A DNA stretch of 64,000 bases from an uncultured Thermomicrobium sp. (GTDB taxonomy: Bacteria; Chloroflexota; Chloroflexia; Thermomicrobiales; Thermomicrobiaceae), in assembly GCA_938028665.1 (NCBI GenBank), contig CALIMB010000019.1, forward strand, positions 1 to 64,000. Reading direction: 5' to 3'. The notes beneath the pieces were generated by a model. That model was not told the DNA's origin. It saw only the letters and a list, made by a program, of their open reading frames with translations, and did no database searches. The position numbers and the translations under genes were made by a program. Below are positions 29,672 through 38,615 of this stretch, one piece after another. Within the stretch, counting starts at the first letter, position 1; each line of letters opens with the position of its first letter.

Positions 29672-30683
29672 TGTGTCGCAGATACCGGCGCACGCTGTAA
29701 TCCTGCCGTGGAGCCGTATGGGTGATGAGCTCGGCAAGAAGTCCGGTGAGGAAAAACTGGGCACCAAGCGTCATCAACAGCACGCCGAGTGTGAGGAGCG
29801 GGCGATGCCCAATCGGATATCCGAGGAACCATTGCACAGAGAGGTACGCGTTGATGGCAGTGCCGAGGCCAAGTGCCCCAAGGCCGAACCAGCCAAAAAG
29901 GTGGAGTGGTCGAGGACTATATTGGATAAGAAAGAGCACGGTCAGCAGGTCAAACAACCCTCGTGCAAAGCGGGCTGGACCATATTTGGAGCGGCCATAG
30001 CGGCGAGGGCGGTGTGCTACTGGTAGCTCCATCACCCGGAACCCGCGGGCGTGGGCGAGGATCGGAATAAACCGGTGGAGTTCCCCATAGAGTGGGAGTT
30101 CGCGCACAACCTCGGCACGGTATGCCTTTAAGCCACAGTTCACGTCATGCAGCTGCACACCAGTGAGCAGCCGGATGGCGCTGTTGAAGAGCCATGAAGG
30201 AAGACGCTTCGTCCATGGATCCCGTCGTGGCGACTTCCAGCCGCTGACAAGGTCGGCTCGCTCCAGGGCAGCGAGCAGCCGAGGAATCTCCCGGGGATCG
30301 TCCTGCAGATCGGCATCGAGCGTCACGATCATGGTTCCCCGGGCGACCCGGAAGCCAGCGGCGAGAGCAGCCGATTTGCCAAAGTTACGGCGGAACTCGA
30401 TCACCTGCACCCGAGGGTCAGAAACGAAGAAGGCTTGTAACACATCGGACGATCCATCAGTGCTGCCGTCATCCACAAAGATGACTTCACTGCGATGCGG
30501 CAAGTCCTTAAGTGTCTCGCACAGCTCACAGTAGAGTTCAGGAAGGCTTGCTACCTCATCGTACACGGGAATGACGACCGAGAGTTCAATCCCTCCCGTA
30601 TTCCGCATCTCCGGCTCCGGAGCAGGCAGAATCGTTGCTCGTGTTGTCGCCGGAACCGTCATCGTCTCCCGTTCCCTTCCCAA
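29655..30683 (-). CDS. Glycosyltransferase family 2 with C-terminal TM helices (dolichol-phosphate mannosyltransferase-like)
   Basis: LSVVIPVYDEVASLPELYCEL, EVIFVDDGSTDGSSDVL, DADLQDDPREIPRLL, two TM helices. Confidence 0.9.
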   Translation of the reverse strand: MGRERETMTVPATTRATILPAPEPEMRNTGGIELSVVIPVYDEVASLPELYCELCETLKDLPHRSEVIFVDDGSTDGSSDVLQAFFVSDPRVQVIEFRRNFGKSAALAAGFRVARGTMIVTLDADLQDDPREIPRLLAALERADLVSGWKSPRRDPWTKRLPSWLFNSAIRLLTGVQLHDVNCGLKAYRAEVVRELPLYGELHRFIPILAHARGFRVMELPVAHRPRRYGRSKYGPARFARGLFDLLTVLFLIQYSPRPLHLFGWFGLGALGLGTAINAYLSVQWFLGYPIGHRPLLTLGVLLMTLGAQFFLTGLLAELITHTAPRQDYSVRRYLRHNDDEQ

Positions 30684-31404
30684 CTCCTCTCATGGTAGCT
30701 GACAGCGCACCAGGCTGACTAGCGAGGATGCGGCCTATGCCTGTGGAACCTCGTGACGCCTCACCGCTGATCGAAAACCATGAAGCCGGCTAAGGCTCAG
30801 TGAATGGAACGTGGAAGGCATGCAATCCTCGATAATCACCGGAATTGGAAGGCGGGCGTCTCGATCCACGCGGATCAATTTAAGTCCGCGGTGCGCTCTC
30901 TTCACGCGCACAGTTGTGTGTTCCTCTCCATTGAGCTGCTGCACTCCCTTAAGGGTTCTGAGCATGCCACAGCTGCTACACTAGTCGGCTCACAGGTACA
31001 GTGGCTGGCGTCACGGTAGTCGGTTGCGGTGGAAACGACTGTGCGCCGAGAGGGGGTACCAGGTTCGGATACAGCATCGTTCCGCCTGCTGGGAAGGTGC
31101 GTGCGAACGGTAGAGGCACTCGGAAGAAGGCAGGGATTGAGTACCGATCGACTCGCTGACCACCGGGTGTCGGCCACCGATCGTGGTGCTGCGGAACGTC
31201 TGGGTAAGAGAGGGTGATCACAAAATGTCAGGGCATGATGAGGCGCAGATCCCACGGCTTGTTCCTGCACAAGCGAGTAGCCACGGTGTCGTGGGGTAGG
31301 CCTCTTGCCTGTGCTGGCTAATGCTTCCGCCAATAGGGGAACGCTACGGCCCGCGGACAGAAGATCTCATCGCCATACTCGTCCAATGAGTAGAGGAGGG
31401 CCTC

Positions 31405-32607
31405 ATGCGTGCGACAGACTTCGATGCCTGGCTGCTCGATCTCGACGGCGTGGTGTATGTTGGGCACGAGCTGCTACCGGGCGTGCGCGAAGCACTCGCC
31501 CAGTTGCGCGATGCCGGGAAGCACGTCCGTTTCCTCACCAATGATCCTCGGCCGACGCGTGAGCAACTTGCCGCTCGACTCCAGCAGCTGGGCGTTGAGG
31601 CACACGTGGATGAGATCGTGACCTGTGGTTGGGCAACTGCCCAGCTATTGCCAGAGCTGGGTGTACAGAGTGCCTATGTCGTCGGGAGCGCTGGCCTGGC
31701 TGAGGAACTCCAACGAGTGGGTATCGCCGTGACTGATGACGGTGTTCCCGATGCAGTTGTTGTGGGAGCCGATGAGCAGCTGCGCTTTCTCGATGTTGTA
31801 CGGGGATGCCTACTCATCCAGCGCGGTGCACGTTTTATCGCCACGAATGCGGACGCATCCTACCCGATGCCGTTCGGAACTGTTCCTGCAACCGGTGCGG
31901 TGGTTTGTGCGATTCGGCTTGCCACTGGGCAGCGCCCGCTTGTGGTTGGAAAACCGGAGCCGTTGATGTTCCTGCTGGCCCTGCGAACACTTCCACCGGG
32001 TAGCAAGGCGCTTGTGGTCGGTGATCGAGTAGAAAGCGATATTCTGGGTGCACATCGCGCCGGCCTCCCTGCGGTGCTCGTGGCTAATGCAGTTCCCAAC
32101 TTGCCAGCGGCTCGAGACTTACGACGACCGGACGCAGTCGTACGCTCACTTGTGGAACTCCTCGAGCAGGCCCCGGAACTCCCTGCGGGATCAGGTACAC
32201 CGGATCCTTGGCCGGAGCGAGTTGTTGCTGGAGTCGTGCTCCTGCTTGTCGATGAGGCGCGGGAACAGCTTGCAGTGGTGAGTGCCGGAGGTGAGTGGTC
32301 ATTACCGTGGGCGGTGCTCGAACCATTGGAGACCTTCGAGGAAGCTGCTTCTCGTGTTCTCATGCAAGTGCTCCCTCGTGCGGTTCGACGTTTCGACCTT
32401 GCGACGCTTATCTCGGAACCGGGGATCATGTTGGTAACTGATCATGATGGGGCACTTGTCCGGCTGGCCGGGCCCGCGTTCTTCGCGCTCACCGATACAG
32501 GCCCACTGCAGGGGGAGGCACGCTGGTATCCGATCGGTCGGTTGGAGGAATTGCTATCCTCACCCTGCGCACGTTGGGTCCGGTCGGTGCTGGCGAAGGT
32601 CGCTTAG
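31405..32607 (+). CDS. HAD-IIA family hydrolase fused to a C-terminal degenerate Nudix-like domain
   Basis: HAD motifs DAWLLDLDGVVYVG, FLTNDPRPT, VVGKPEPLMF, VVGDRVESDILGAHRAG; extra 130-aa C-terminal domain. Confidence 0.8.
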   Translation: MRATDFDAWLLDLDGVVYVGHELLPGVREALAQLRDAGKHVRFLTNDPRPTREQLAARLQQLGVEAHVDEIVTCGWATAQLLPELGVQSAYVVGSAGLAEELQRVGIAVTDDGVPDAVVVGADEQLRFLDVVRGCLLIQRGARFIATNADASYPMPFGTVPATGAVVCAIRLATGQRPLVVGKPEPLMFLLALRTLPPGSKALVVGDRVESDILGAHRAGLPAVLVANAVPNLPAARDLRRPDAVVRSLVELLEQAPELPAGSGTPDPWPERVVAGVVLLLVDEAREQLAVVSAGGEWSLPWAVLEPLETFEEAASRVLMQVLPRAVRRFDLATLISEPGIMLVTDHDGALVRLAGPAFFALTDTGPLQGEARWYPIGRLEELLSSPCARWVRSVLAKVA

Positions 32608-33608
32608 CGCTGTGCCAGAAGTAGCGTGACGTTACTGTCCGGCAAGGTACGCCATTGAAGGTCAGTGAAGCGGGCTTCCCGGAGCCAATGTTCCAGTTCT
32701 GCGGCTGTTGGGTGATGGCCGTGTTCGGTCGCCAGAAGCATCTGGAGATCGAGCAGCGCATGTTGGAGGCGTGCTTCAGGAGTTGGATGAGGTGGAGTAG
32801 CGCGAATCGCCAGCCATCCGGCTGGAACAAGTGCTCGGTGGACGAGTTTCAGGAGTTGGCGTGCTTCCTCCTCGTTCATGCTGTTTAAAACACCGAAAAG
32901 CAGAATGAGGTTGTATCCCTCCCCGATCGGGTCACGGAAAAAGTCTCCCGCAAGGATTCTCACCCGATCCGATAGTCCGCTCCGGGCAAGGAGTTCGCTC
33001 GTTACCTCCGTGACCGGCGGAAGATCGAACACGATCGCCTCGAGAGTTGGATGTGCCCTGGCAAGGGCCATGGCATACTCGCCGTGGCCACCGCCGAGGT
33101 CAAGTACTCGCGGTCGTTCAATCCCCAGCAAAAGTGGTACCAATGTAGCCGCGACATCGTCGCTGACGGTACGCGCGATCTCGTACAGCATCAGTGTGAA
33201 GCGACGTACCCAGTCCGCTGCTGTCTCCTCGCGTCGACTCGCTTCCGGAGCTTGTCCGCTCTGGACTGCGTCGTAGAGTAGTCCCCACCGCCGGTAGAAG
33301 GCAGCCTGGGCAGCAAGGAAATGGGCTAATGAGTGGGGTGAATCAGGGAGGAGTGTTTCAGCGGCCAAGGCGGATAACTGCCAGCCCTGAGCAGTTTCAG
33401 ATACAAGATCGAGCGCAGCGGCTGCCTGAAGCAAGCGGGCGAGGGCTCGAGCATCCACTCCGGCCGCTTGTGCGAGTTCATCAGTGGAGAGTGGGCGTGT
33501 TGTCAGATGACGTGCAAGATCCAGCTTGGCGAACGTGATTACAACAGCAGAGATCCGAAAACTTTGGGCAAGCTCAAGGATCTGGCGCTGGGCCTGCGTC
33601 AGCGGCAT
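32604..33608 (-). CDS. SAM-dependent O-methyltransferase (multimodular MT family with winged-helix N-terminus)
   Basis: LDLARHLTTRPLSTDELAQAAGVDARALARLLQAAAALDLV; RVLDLGGGHGEYAMALARAHP; GWLAIRATPPHPTPEARLQHALLDLQMLLA. Confidence 0.85.
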   Translation of the reverse strand: MPLTQAQRQILELAQSFRISAVVITFAKLDLARHLTTRPLSTDELAQAAGVDARALARLLQAAAALDLVSETAQGWQLSALAAETLLPDSPHSLAHFLAAQAAFYRRWGLLYDAVQSGQAPEASRREETAADWVRRFTLMLYEIARTVSDDVAATLVPLLLGIERPRVLDLGGGHGEYAMALARAHPTLEAIVFDLPPVTEVTSELLARSGLSDRVRILAGDFFRDPIGEGYNLILLFGVLNSMNEEEARQLLKLVHRALVPAGWLAIRATPPHPTPEARLQHALLDLQMLLATEHGHHPTAAELEHWLREARFTDLQWRTLPDSNVTLLLAQR

Positions 33609-33618
33609 TGGGAACCCC

Positions 33619-34485
33619 CTAAGGATCGTCAGTTCGGAGGAGTGGGCGGGTGAGACACGTCGGTACCCCAGAGCGATTGGGAGAAATCTCTTGACCATCG
33701 TACGGGTAGACGATGCAACCAGTCTCACGAAGCAGTTCAATAGTTCGAAGGCTTTCGCGCAGGATCAGACAATGGCGGGGAGCGATAGCGAGCACATTCG
33801 GGGCCTGTGTTGGAAACCCTCCGTCGGGAACTGAAATGGTCTGTATCCTGTGCGCATGCAGGAGCTCAGCCAGCCGAATGGGGAACAATGGCAGATACGC
33901 GACGACGAGGTCTCGAGCCACTGGACTCAGAAGCGAGAGCACATGTAAGCACTCTGCGCGCCCGTGCCAGTGTGGAAGGTCGAGCGCAATTGTTTGTACG
34001 CTGAGCGGTCGAGGGAGCGTGGCTAGCCAGGTGATCGTAGCCGCGTTGGTGCGATAGCTGCGCCCGTCGACGAGCATCTGCTCGTCTCGCAACGGGCAGT
34101 CGCCACCTTCAACTGTGCCCGGAAGCTCAATATGACCGAGAATCGGGATACCTAACGTTACTAGAATGCGTTCTAAGACAACAACTTCTGGTCTTGGCAG
34201 TTCCTTACCCATGCAGAGCAGAATTGTGCCTGCATCAGTGAGAAGAATGGGATCGAAAGGAAGAATTGCATCCTGAAGTGCCGGGTCGTCCAGTTCGGCG
34301 ACGATCATCCCCACACCCTCGTGGCCAAGGATCTGGCAAAAGGCAGCATGCTCGGCTCGTGCACAGGCTGCGCCGATGGGATGGGCGTAACGAAAGGCAT
34401 GCCAACATTCAGGATCGTAGGGGGAATCGGACGAACGAGGAGAACCCGCCGCAGCAGTGTGACCATCAACTGACCACCCCCGCAA
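33619..34485 (-). CDS. Amidinotransferase / dimethylargininase-like (DDAH superfamily) protein
   Basis: GTVEGGDCPLRDEQMLVDGRSYRTN, LPHWHGRAECLHVLSLLSP, SGVPTCLTRPLL fit the Glu/His/Cys guanidino-modifying fold. Confidence 0.75.
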   Translation of the reverse strand: MRGWSVDGHTAAAGSPRSSDSPYDPECWHAFRYAHPIGAACARAEHAAFCQILGHEGVGMIVAELDDPALQDAILPFDPILLTDAGTILLCMGKELPRPEVVVLERILVTLGIPILGHIELPGTVEGGDCPLRDEQMLVDGRSYRTNAATITWLATLPRPLSVQTIALDLPHWHGRAECLHVLSLLSPVARDLVVAYLPLFPIRLAELLHAHRIQTISVPDGGFPTQAPNVLAIAPRHCLILRESLRTIELLRETGCIVYPYDGQEISPNRSGVPTCLTRPLLRTDDP

Positions 34486-34580
34486 CGTCGCTCACCCATC
34501 ACTCCTCCCCGTTCCGTCCGTACGGGCGAAACACCGGGAGGCTGCGCAGAGCCTCTCGGTCTCACTTGCAAAAACCGCCG

Positions 34581-36326
34581 TCACAAGGCCTCGCGCCACA
34601 TTGCCCAGAAGTTGTAACTATTGATGTAGATCGGATTCGGGACGTATCCGCGGATGTCCTTCTGGAGAACGGTTGCCTTGCGGATTTGAGCGTAGAAAAT
34701 CGCTGCTGGATCTTCCCAGGTGAGGATCTTGACGATTTGCCCGGTGAGGCGGCGAATCTCGTCTTCGGTCGCGGCGTCCTTGAGCTGGTTCATCAGCCGG
34801 TCGACCTCTGGGTTGCGGTAGAACATGGCATTTGATCCTCTCGAGCCGACCGAATCGGAGTGATAGTTCGGGTAGATCTGGTTCCACGAGTCGTTGTAGT
34901 CTGGCCACCAGCCGCCGGACATAAAGTGGGGGCGTTGCTCGGGCGGGGTATCGCCATAGGCGAGTTCCAGGAGCGCGGCACGCTCGACTTGTTGAAGCTC
35001 AAGCCGAAGACCAATCTGTGCCAGATTTGCCTGGAAGAGCTGCGCCATGGCGGCATCCGTCTGGTCGCCACTCGAGTACATAAAGGTGAAGGTATCCCCC
35101 TCTTTGATGCCGGCCTCGGTGAGCAGTTGCTTGGCCTTCTGGAGGTCGGTCTTATAGGTGGGAATAGATGGGTCGTAGCCGATGACGGTATCGGCGATTG
35201 GCCCATTGATCGGGGTGGCGAAACCGCGGAGCACTTTCTCGATCACTTCCTGGTACGGCCAGGCATAGCAGAATCCCTGGCGTGCCTTGGTGTTAAGAAG
35301 CACATAGTTCATGCGAATCCAGTCAACCTCGGTGGTGTCGTACTCGATAACCTGAAGGTTCGGGTTCTGTTTCATGGCAAGCAAGTCTTCGGGGTTGATG
35401 TAAGCACAGGCGTGTGCCTCGCCCGTCTCCATGAGCTGGCGGCGAGTCGCATCCTCAGGAACGACTCGTGCGATGATCCGGTCGAAGAAGGGTCGTTCCC
35501 CGTGATATTGGTCAAACCGGTCGAAGACGAACCGCTCTTGTTGGAGTAGCTCAACTGGCTTGTACGGTCCGGTGCCAACAATGTTTTGACTAAACCAGTC
35601 ATGCGCAAACTCATCGGTTGCTGTCTTGTGTTCATCCCACGCCTTGGGGGAGACGATCAGGGGACCGTATTCGGAAGCCATTGCAGCAAGGAAGAGTGGC
35701 TGTGGCTTGGTCATCACGAACTTGATCGTCGTGGGGTCAACTACCTGGATCTGCCCATCAGGATCCTCGATGAAGCGCGAGATGACGTTAACCGGTCCGC
35801 GTCCCATCTTGAGGAAGCGGGTGAACGAGCGCTTCACCGCATTCGCATCACAGGGAGAGCCGTCGTGGAAAACAGCGTTGGGCGGAAGCTTGAAGCTGAA
35901 TTCAGTGAACGTCTCATTATGGGACCACTCACGCGCAAGCATCGGCTCATACTCGAAGGTTGATTCACCCTTTAGCTTAATCAGCATCTCATAACAGGCG
36001 AGAAAGAGCGCGGAGGCCTGATTGTCATAGGCAGACTGTGGGTCCAGATCTGGGATCCCGCCGAAGAAGAGCACGACGAACTCGCGGTTGGCTGATTCGC
36101 GACGCCCCTCCCTGGGAGTCTGCGCGGCTTGTGGTGTGGTACCTGCCGGCGCTGCGGTTGGCGTTGCGGTCTGAACCCCTCTCTGGCAGGCTGCGAGTAA
36201 TGCCAGGATTGCCGGTGTCGAGAGCCCAAGCTGGAGACCCCGACTGAGGATTTGCCGACGGGTGAGTCGACCAGTTCTGGCTGCCAAAAGAAGACCAAGT
36301 GCGTCTTCGGGGCGCCGTGGATCCAT
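34581..36326 (-). CDS. Peptide-type ABC transporter substrate-binding lipoprotein (SBP_bac_5)
   Basis: Twin-Arg/lipobox TRRQILSRGLQLGLSTPAILALLAAC; PNAVFHDGSPCDANAVKRSF. Confidence 0.9.
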   Translation of the reverse strand: MDPRRPEDALGLLLAARTGRLTRRQILSRGLQLGLSTPAILALLAACQRGVQTATPTAAPAGTTPQAAQTPREGRRESANREFVVLFFGGIPDLDPQSAYDNQASALFLACYEMLIKLKGESTFEYEPMLAREWSHNETFTEFSFKLPPNAVFHDGSPCDANAVKRSFTRFLKMGRGPVNVISRFIEDPDGQIQVVDPTTIKFVMTKPQPLFLAAMASEYGPLIVSPKAWDEHKTATDEFAHDWFSQNIVGTGPYKPVELLQQERFVFDRFDQYHGERPFFDRIIARVVPEDATRRQLMETGEAHACAYINPEDLLAMKQNPNLQVIEYDTTEVDWIRMNYVLLNTKARQGFCYAWPYQEVIEKVLRGFATPINGPIADTVIGYDPSIPTYKTDLQKAKQLLTEAGIKEGDTFTFMYSSGDQTDAAMAQLFQANLAQIGLRLELQQVERAALLELAYGDTPPEQRPHFMSGGWWPDYNDSWNQIYPNYHSDSVGSRGSNAMFYRNPEVDRLMNQLKDAATEDEIRRLTGQIVKILTWEDPAAIFYAQIRKATVLQKDIRGYVPNPIYINSYNFWAMWREAL

Positions 36327-36346
36327 CGTTCTCCTCCTCTCGCACT

Positions 36347-37258
36347 TCACCGCCGTCGAGTCCGTGGGTCAAGAAAGTCGCGCAGCCCATCCCCGAGTAA
36401 ATTAAAACCGAGGACGGTCAAGGTCAGTGCCAAGCCAGGGAAGGTGATGTACCACCATGCCTGGCGAAAAAAGGTGCGGGCTCCCGCAATCATCGTACCC
36501 CACTCAGGTGTCGGTGGCTGGGCGCCGAGTCCAATGAAAGAGAGCCCTGACGTTGCCAAGACGGCGTAGCCAACGTCGAGGGTAAGTTGCACGATGATCA
36601 CGGCCAGCGTATTTGGCAAGATGTGTCGCCCAAGGATACGCAGAGGGGAAGCCCCAATCGCACGGGCGGCCTCGACAAACTCACGTTCCTTCAGCCAGAG
36701 TACCTGGCCGCGCACCAGCCGAGCATACCAGGGCCAATACACGGCTGTCAGTGCGATGACGGTATTCTCGAGGGTGCGGCCGAGCGTGGCAGCAATGGCC
36801 ATTGCTAGCACCAGCGCAGGGAAGGCGAGGAAGAGATCAGTCAGACGCATCAGAAGCTCATCGATAATCCCCCCAGCATAGCCAGCGATCAAGCCGACGA
36901 AGGTGCCAACCAGGACGGCGATCGAGAGGATGATAAAGGCAACACCTAACGAGTACTTTGCTCCGCTCATGACGCGGCTCAAAATGTCCCGTCCCAGCTC
37001 GTCAGTGCCAAACCAGTAGGTGGACGACGGTGGTTGTAGCTTGACCGCGACGTTTGGCTGGATCGGATCGTGCGGAGCTAGCAGACTTCCGAAGGCAGCA
37101 AGGAAGAGAAAGACAGCAATGAGGAACACCCCCACGACATTGAGCGGACTCTGGGCGAGGAAGTCGCGGATACTGTCGAGAAGCGTGCGAGGACGAGGAG
37201 ACCGCTCGACTAAGGTACGGATCGTTCGTGTGGTGGGCGCGTACCCTGTTCGCTCCAT
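36347..37258 (-). CDS. ABC transporter permease (DppC-like)
   Basis: FGTDELGRDILSRVMSGAKYSL, EAARAIGASPLRILGRHILPNTL. Confidence 0.93.
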   Translation of the reverse strand: MERTGYAPTTRTIRTLVERSPRPRTLLDSIRDFLAQSPLNVVGVFLIAVFLFLAAFGSLLAPHDPIQPNVAVKLQPPSSTYWFGTDELGRDILSRVMSGAKYSLGVAFIILSIAVLVGTFVGLIAGYAGGIIDELLMRLTDLFLAFPALVLAMAIAATLGRTLENTVIALTAVYWPWYARLVRGQVLWLKEREFVEAARAIGASPLRILGRHILPNTLAVIIVQLTLDVGYAVLATSGLSFIGLGAQPPTPEWGTMIAGARTFFRQAWWYITFPGLALTLTVLGFNLLGDGLRDFLDPRTRRR

Positions 37259-37259
37259 C

Positions 37260-38270
37260 TCAGGTTACCCGAATTCGCGGATCCAGCAAAACGTAGATGA
37301 TATCAACAAGGAGATTAACGAGGACGTACGCAGCGCCGATGACGAGAGTAACCGAAATGACAGCGTTGTAGTCGAAGTTCTGGATAGCCTGGAAGGCGTA
37401 GCGGCCAATGCCAGGCCAAGAGAAGATGATCTCCACCAAGACCGCTCCACCGAGTAAAAGACCAAACTGCAGTCCAATGACCGTAACAGCCGGCAGGAGC
37501 GCGTTCTTCAGAGCGTGGCGCCAGATGACGACATGTGGTTGCAACCCTTTAGCACGGGCTGTACGGATGTAGTCCTGTCCAAGGACTTCAAGCATCCCTG
37601 AGCGGACCATCCGCGTCACGATAGCAAGCGCTGCCAATCCCAGGACGAGTGAGGGCATGAGAAGGTGCTTCAAGGCAAGGAGAAACAAACTAAAGTTCCC
37701 CGCCAACAGGGCATCAACAGTGAAAAGACCTGTCACCCGTGGAGGTTCCCTGACACCGACGGGAAGCCGCTGGCCGTCTGGTAAAAGGCCGAGTTGCGCG
37801 AAGAGGAAGAACTGCAAGATGAGGGCAAGCCAGAAGGAGGGTATCGAGAGCCCAAGAATCGAAATGGTGCGCCCGAACAAGTCGAGGAGTGAGTTGCGGC
37901 GCACAGCCGAGAGGACACCAAGCGGGATTCCAACAGCCACAGCAAAGAGCATTGCGTAGAGCGCAAGCTCAAGCGTGGCCGGGAGGTAGCGTGCCAAATC
38001 CTCCGCCACCGGTCGCCGTGAGGTCAACGACTTGCCAAAGTCGAAACGGATGAGTCCATTCAAATACCGGACGTACTGTCGCCAGAGTGGCTGATCGAGT
38101 CCATACTCCTTGCGAATTTTTTCCACTGCCTCGGGGCTCGCTCGTGGCCCAGCAATGATCCGGGCAGGGTCTCGAGGAACAACGTGCGATAGGACAAAGG
38201 TAATGAGTGAGAGCCCAAGAAGAACGAATACAAGGAAGAAGAGCCTCCGCACGATGAGCTGGACAATCAT
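37260..38270 (-). CDS. ABC transporter permease (DppB-like)
   Basis: DYIRTARAKGLQPHVVIWRHALKNALLPAVTVIG. Confidence 0.93.
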   Translation of the reverse strand: MIVQLIVRRLFFLVFVLLGLSLITFVLSHVVPRDPARIIAGPRASPEAVEKIRKEYGLDQPLWRQYVRYLNGLIRFDFGKSLTSRRPVAEDLARYLPATLELALYAMLFAVAVGIPLGVLSAVRRNSLLDLFGRTISILGLSIPSFWLALILQFFLFAQLGLLPDGQRLPVGVREPPRVTGLFTVDALLAGNFSLFLLALKHLLMPSLVLGLAALAIVTRMVRSGMLEVLGQDYIRTARAKGLQPHVVIWRHALKNALLPAVTVIGLQFGLLLGGAVLVEIIFSWPGIGRYAFQAIQNFDYNAVISVTLVIGAAYVLVNLLVDIIYVLLDPRIRVT

Positions 38271-38304
38271 TCACTCTTTGCCCTTCGTGACCTGCCGACT
38301 AGGA

Positions 38305-38328
38305 ACGGCTAGTCCGATACCTAGCCGT
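38305..38328 (-). repeat. Inverted repeat upstream of the ABC importer operon (candidate operator)
   Basis: ACGGCTAG-N8-CTAGCCGT, 35 nt upstream of the dppB-like start. Confidence 0.5.
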
Positions 38329-38615
38329 AAAAGTCATAGCAAACCGGCAAGATCAACCGAATGCATGATTCCATCGTGCTCTGACCGTACCAACGCGAGC
38401 GCAACCAGGCTGACTCTACCGATTAGAGGTGGGCATTGTCAAGCGTTGCAGCATCGGCTCCGCCTTCGTAAAGGCGGGCGAACGAGGGCAGTGCTTGGCG
38501 AGACCAATGAGCGCGAGAGGCAGGAAATCGGGACACACGGAGTAGGAATGACGGAGGAGCAAGACGGCAGAGCGTGCTGCGTTTCCCGGCTGGGCTTGTG
38601 TTGCCGGTTATCCGT

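Noticed and set aside
30735-31400. Small ORFs in the 700-bp gap before the HAD gene
   Set aside because: No RBS-supported ORF with recognisable protein features; left unannotated.
34860-35549. 229 aa plus-strand ORF
   Set aside because: Antisense shadow of the substrate-binding protein gene.
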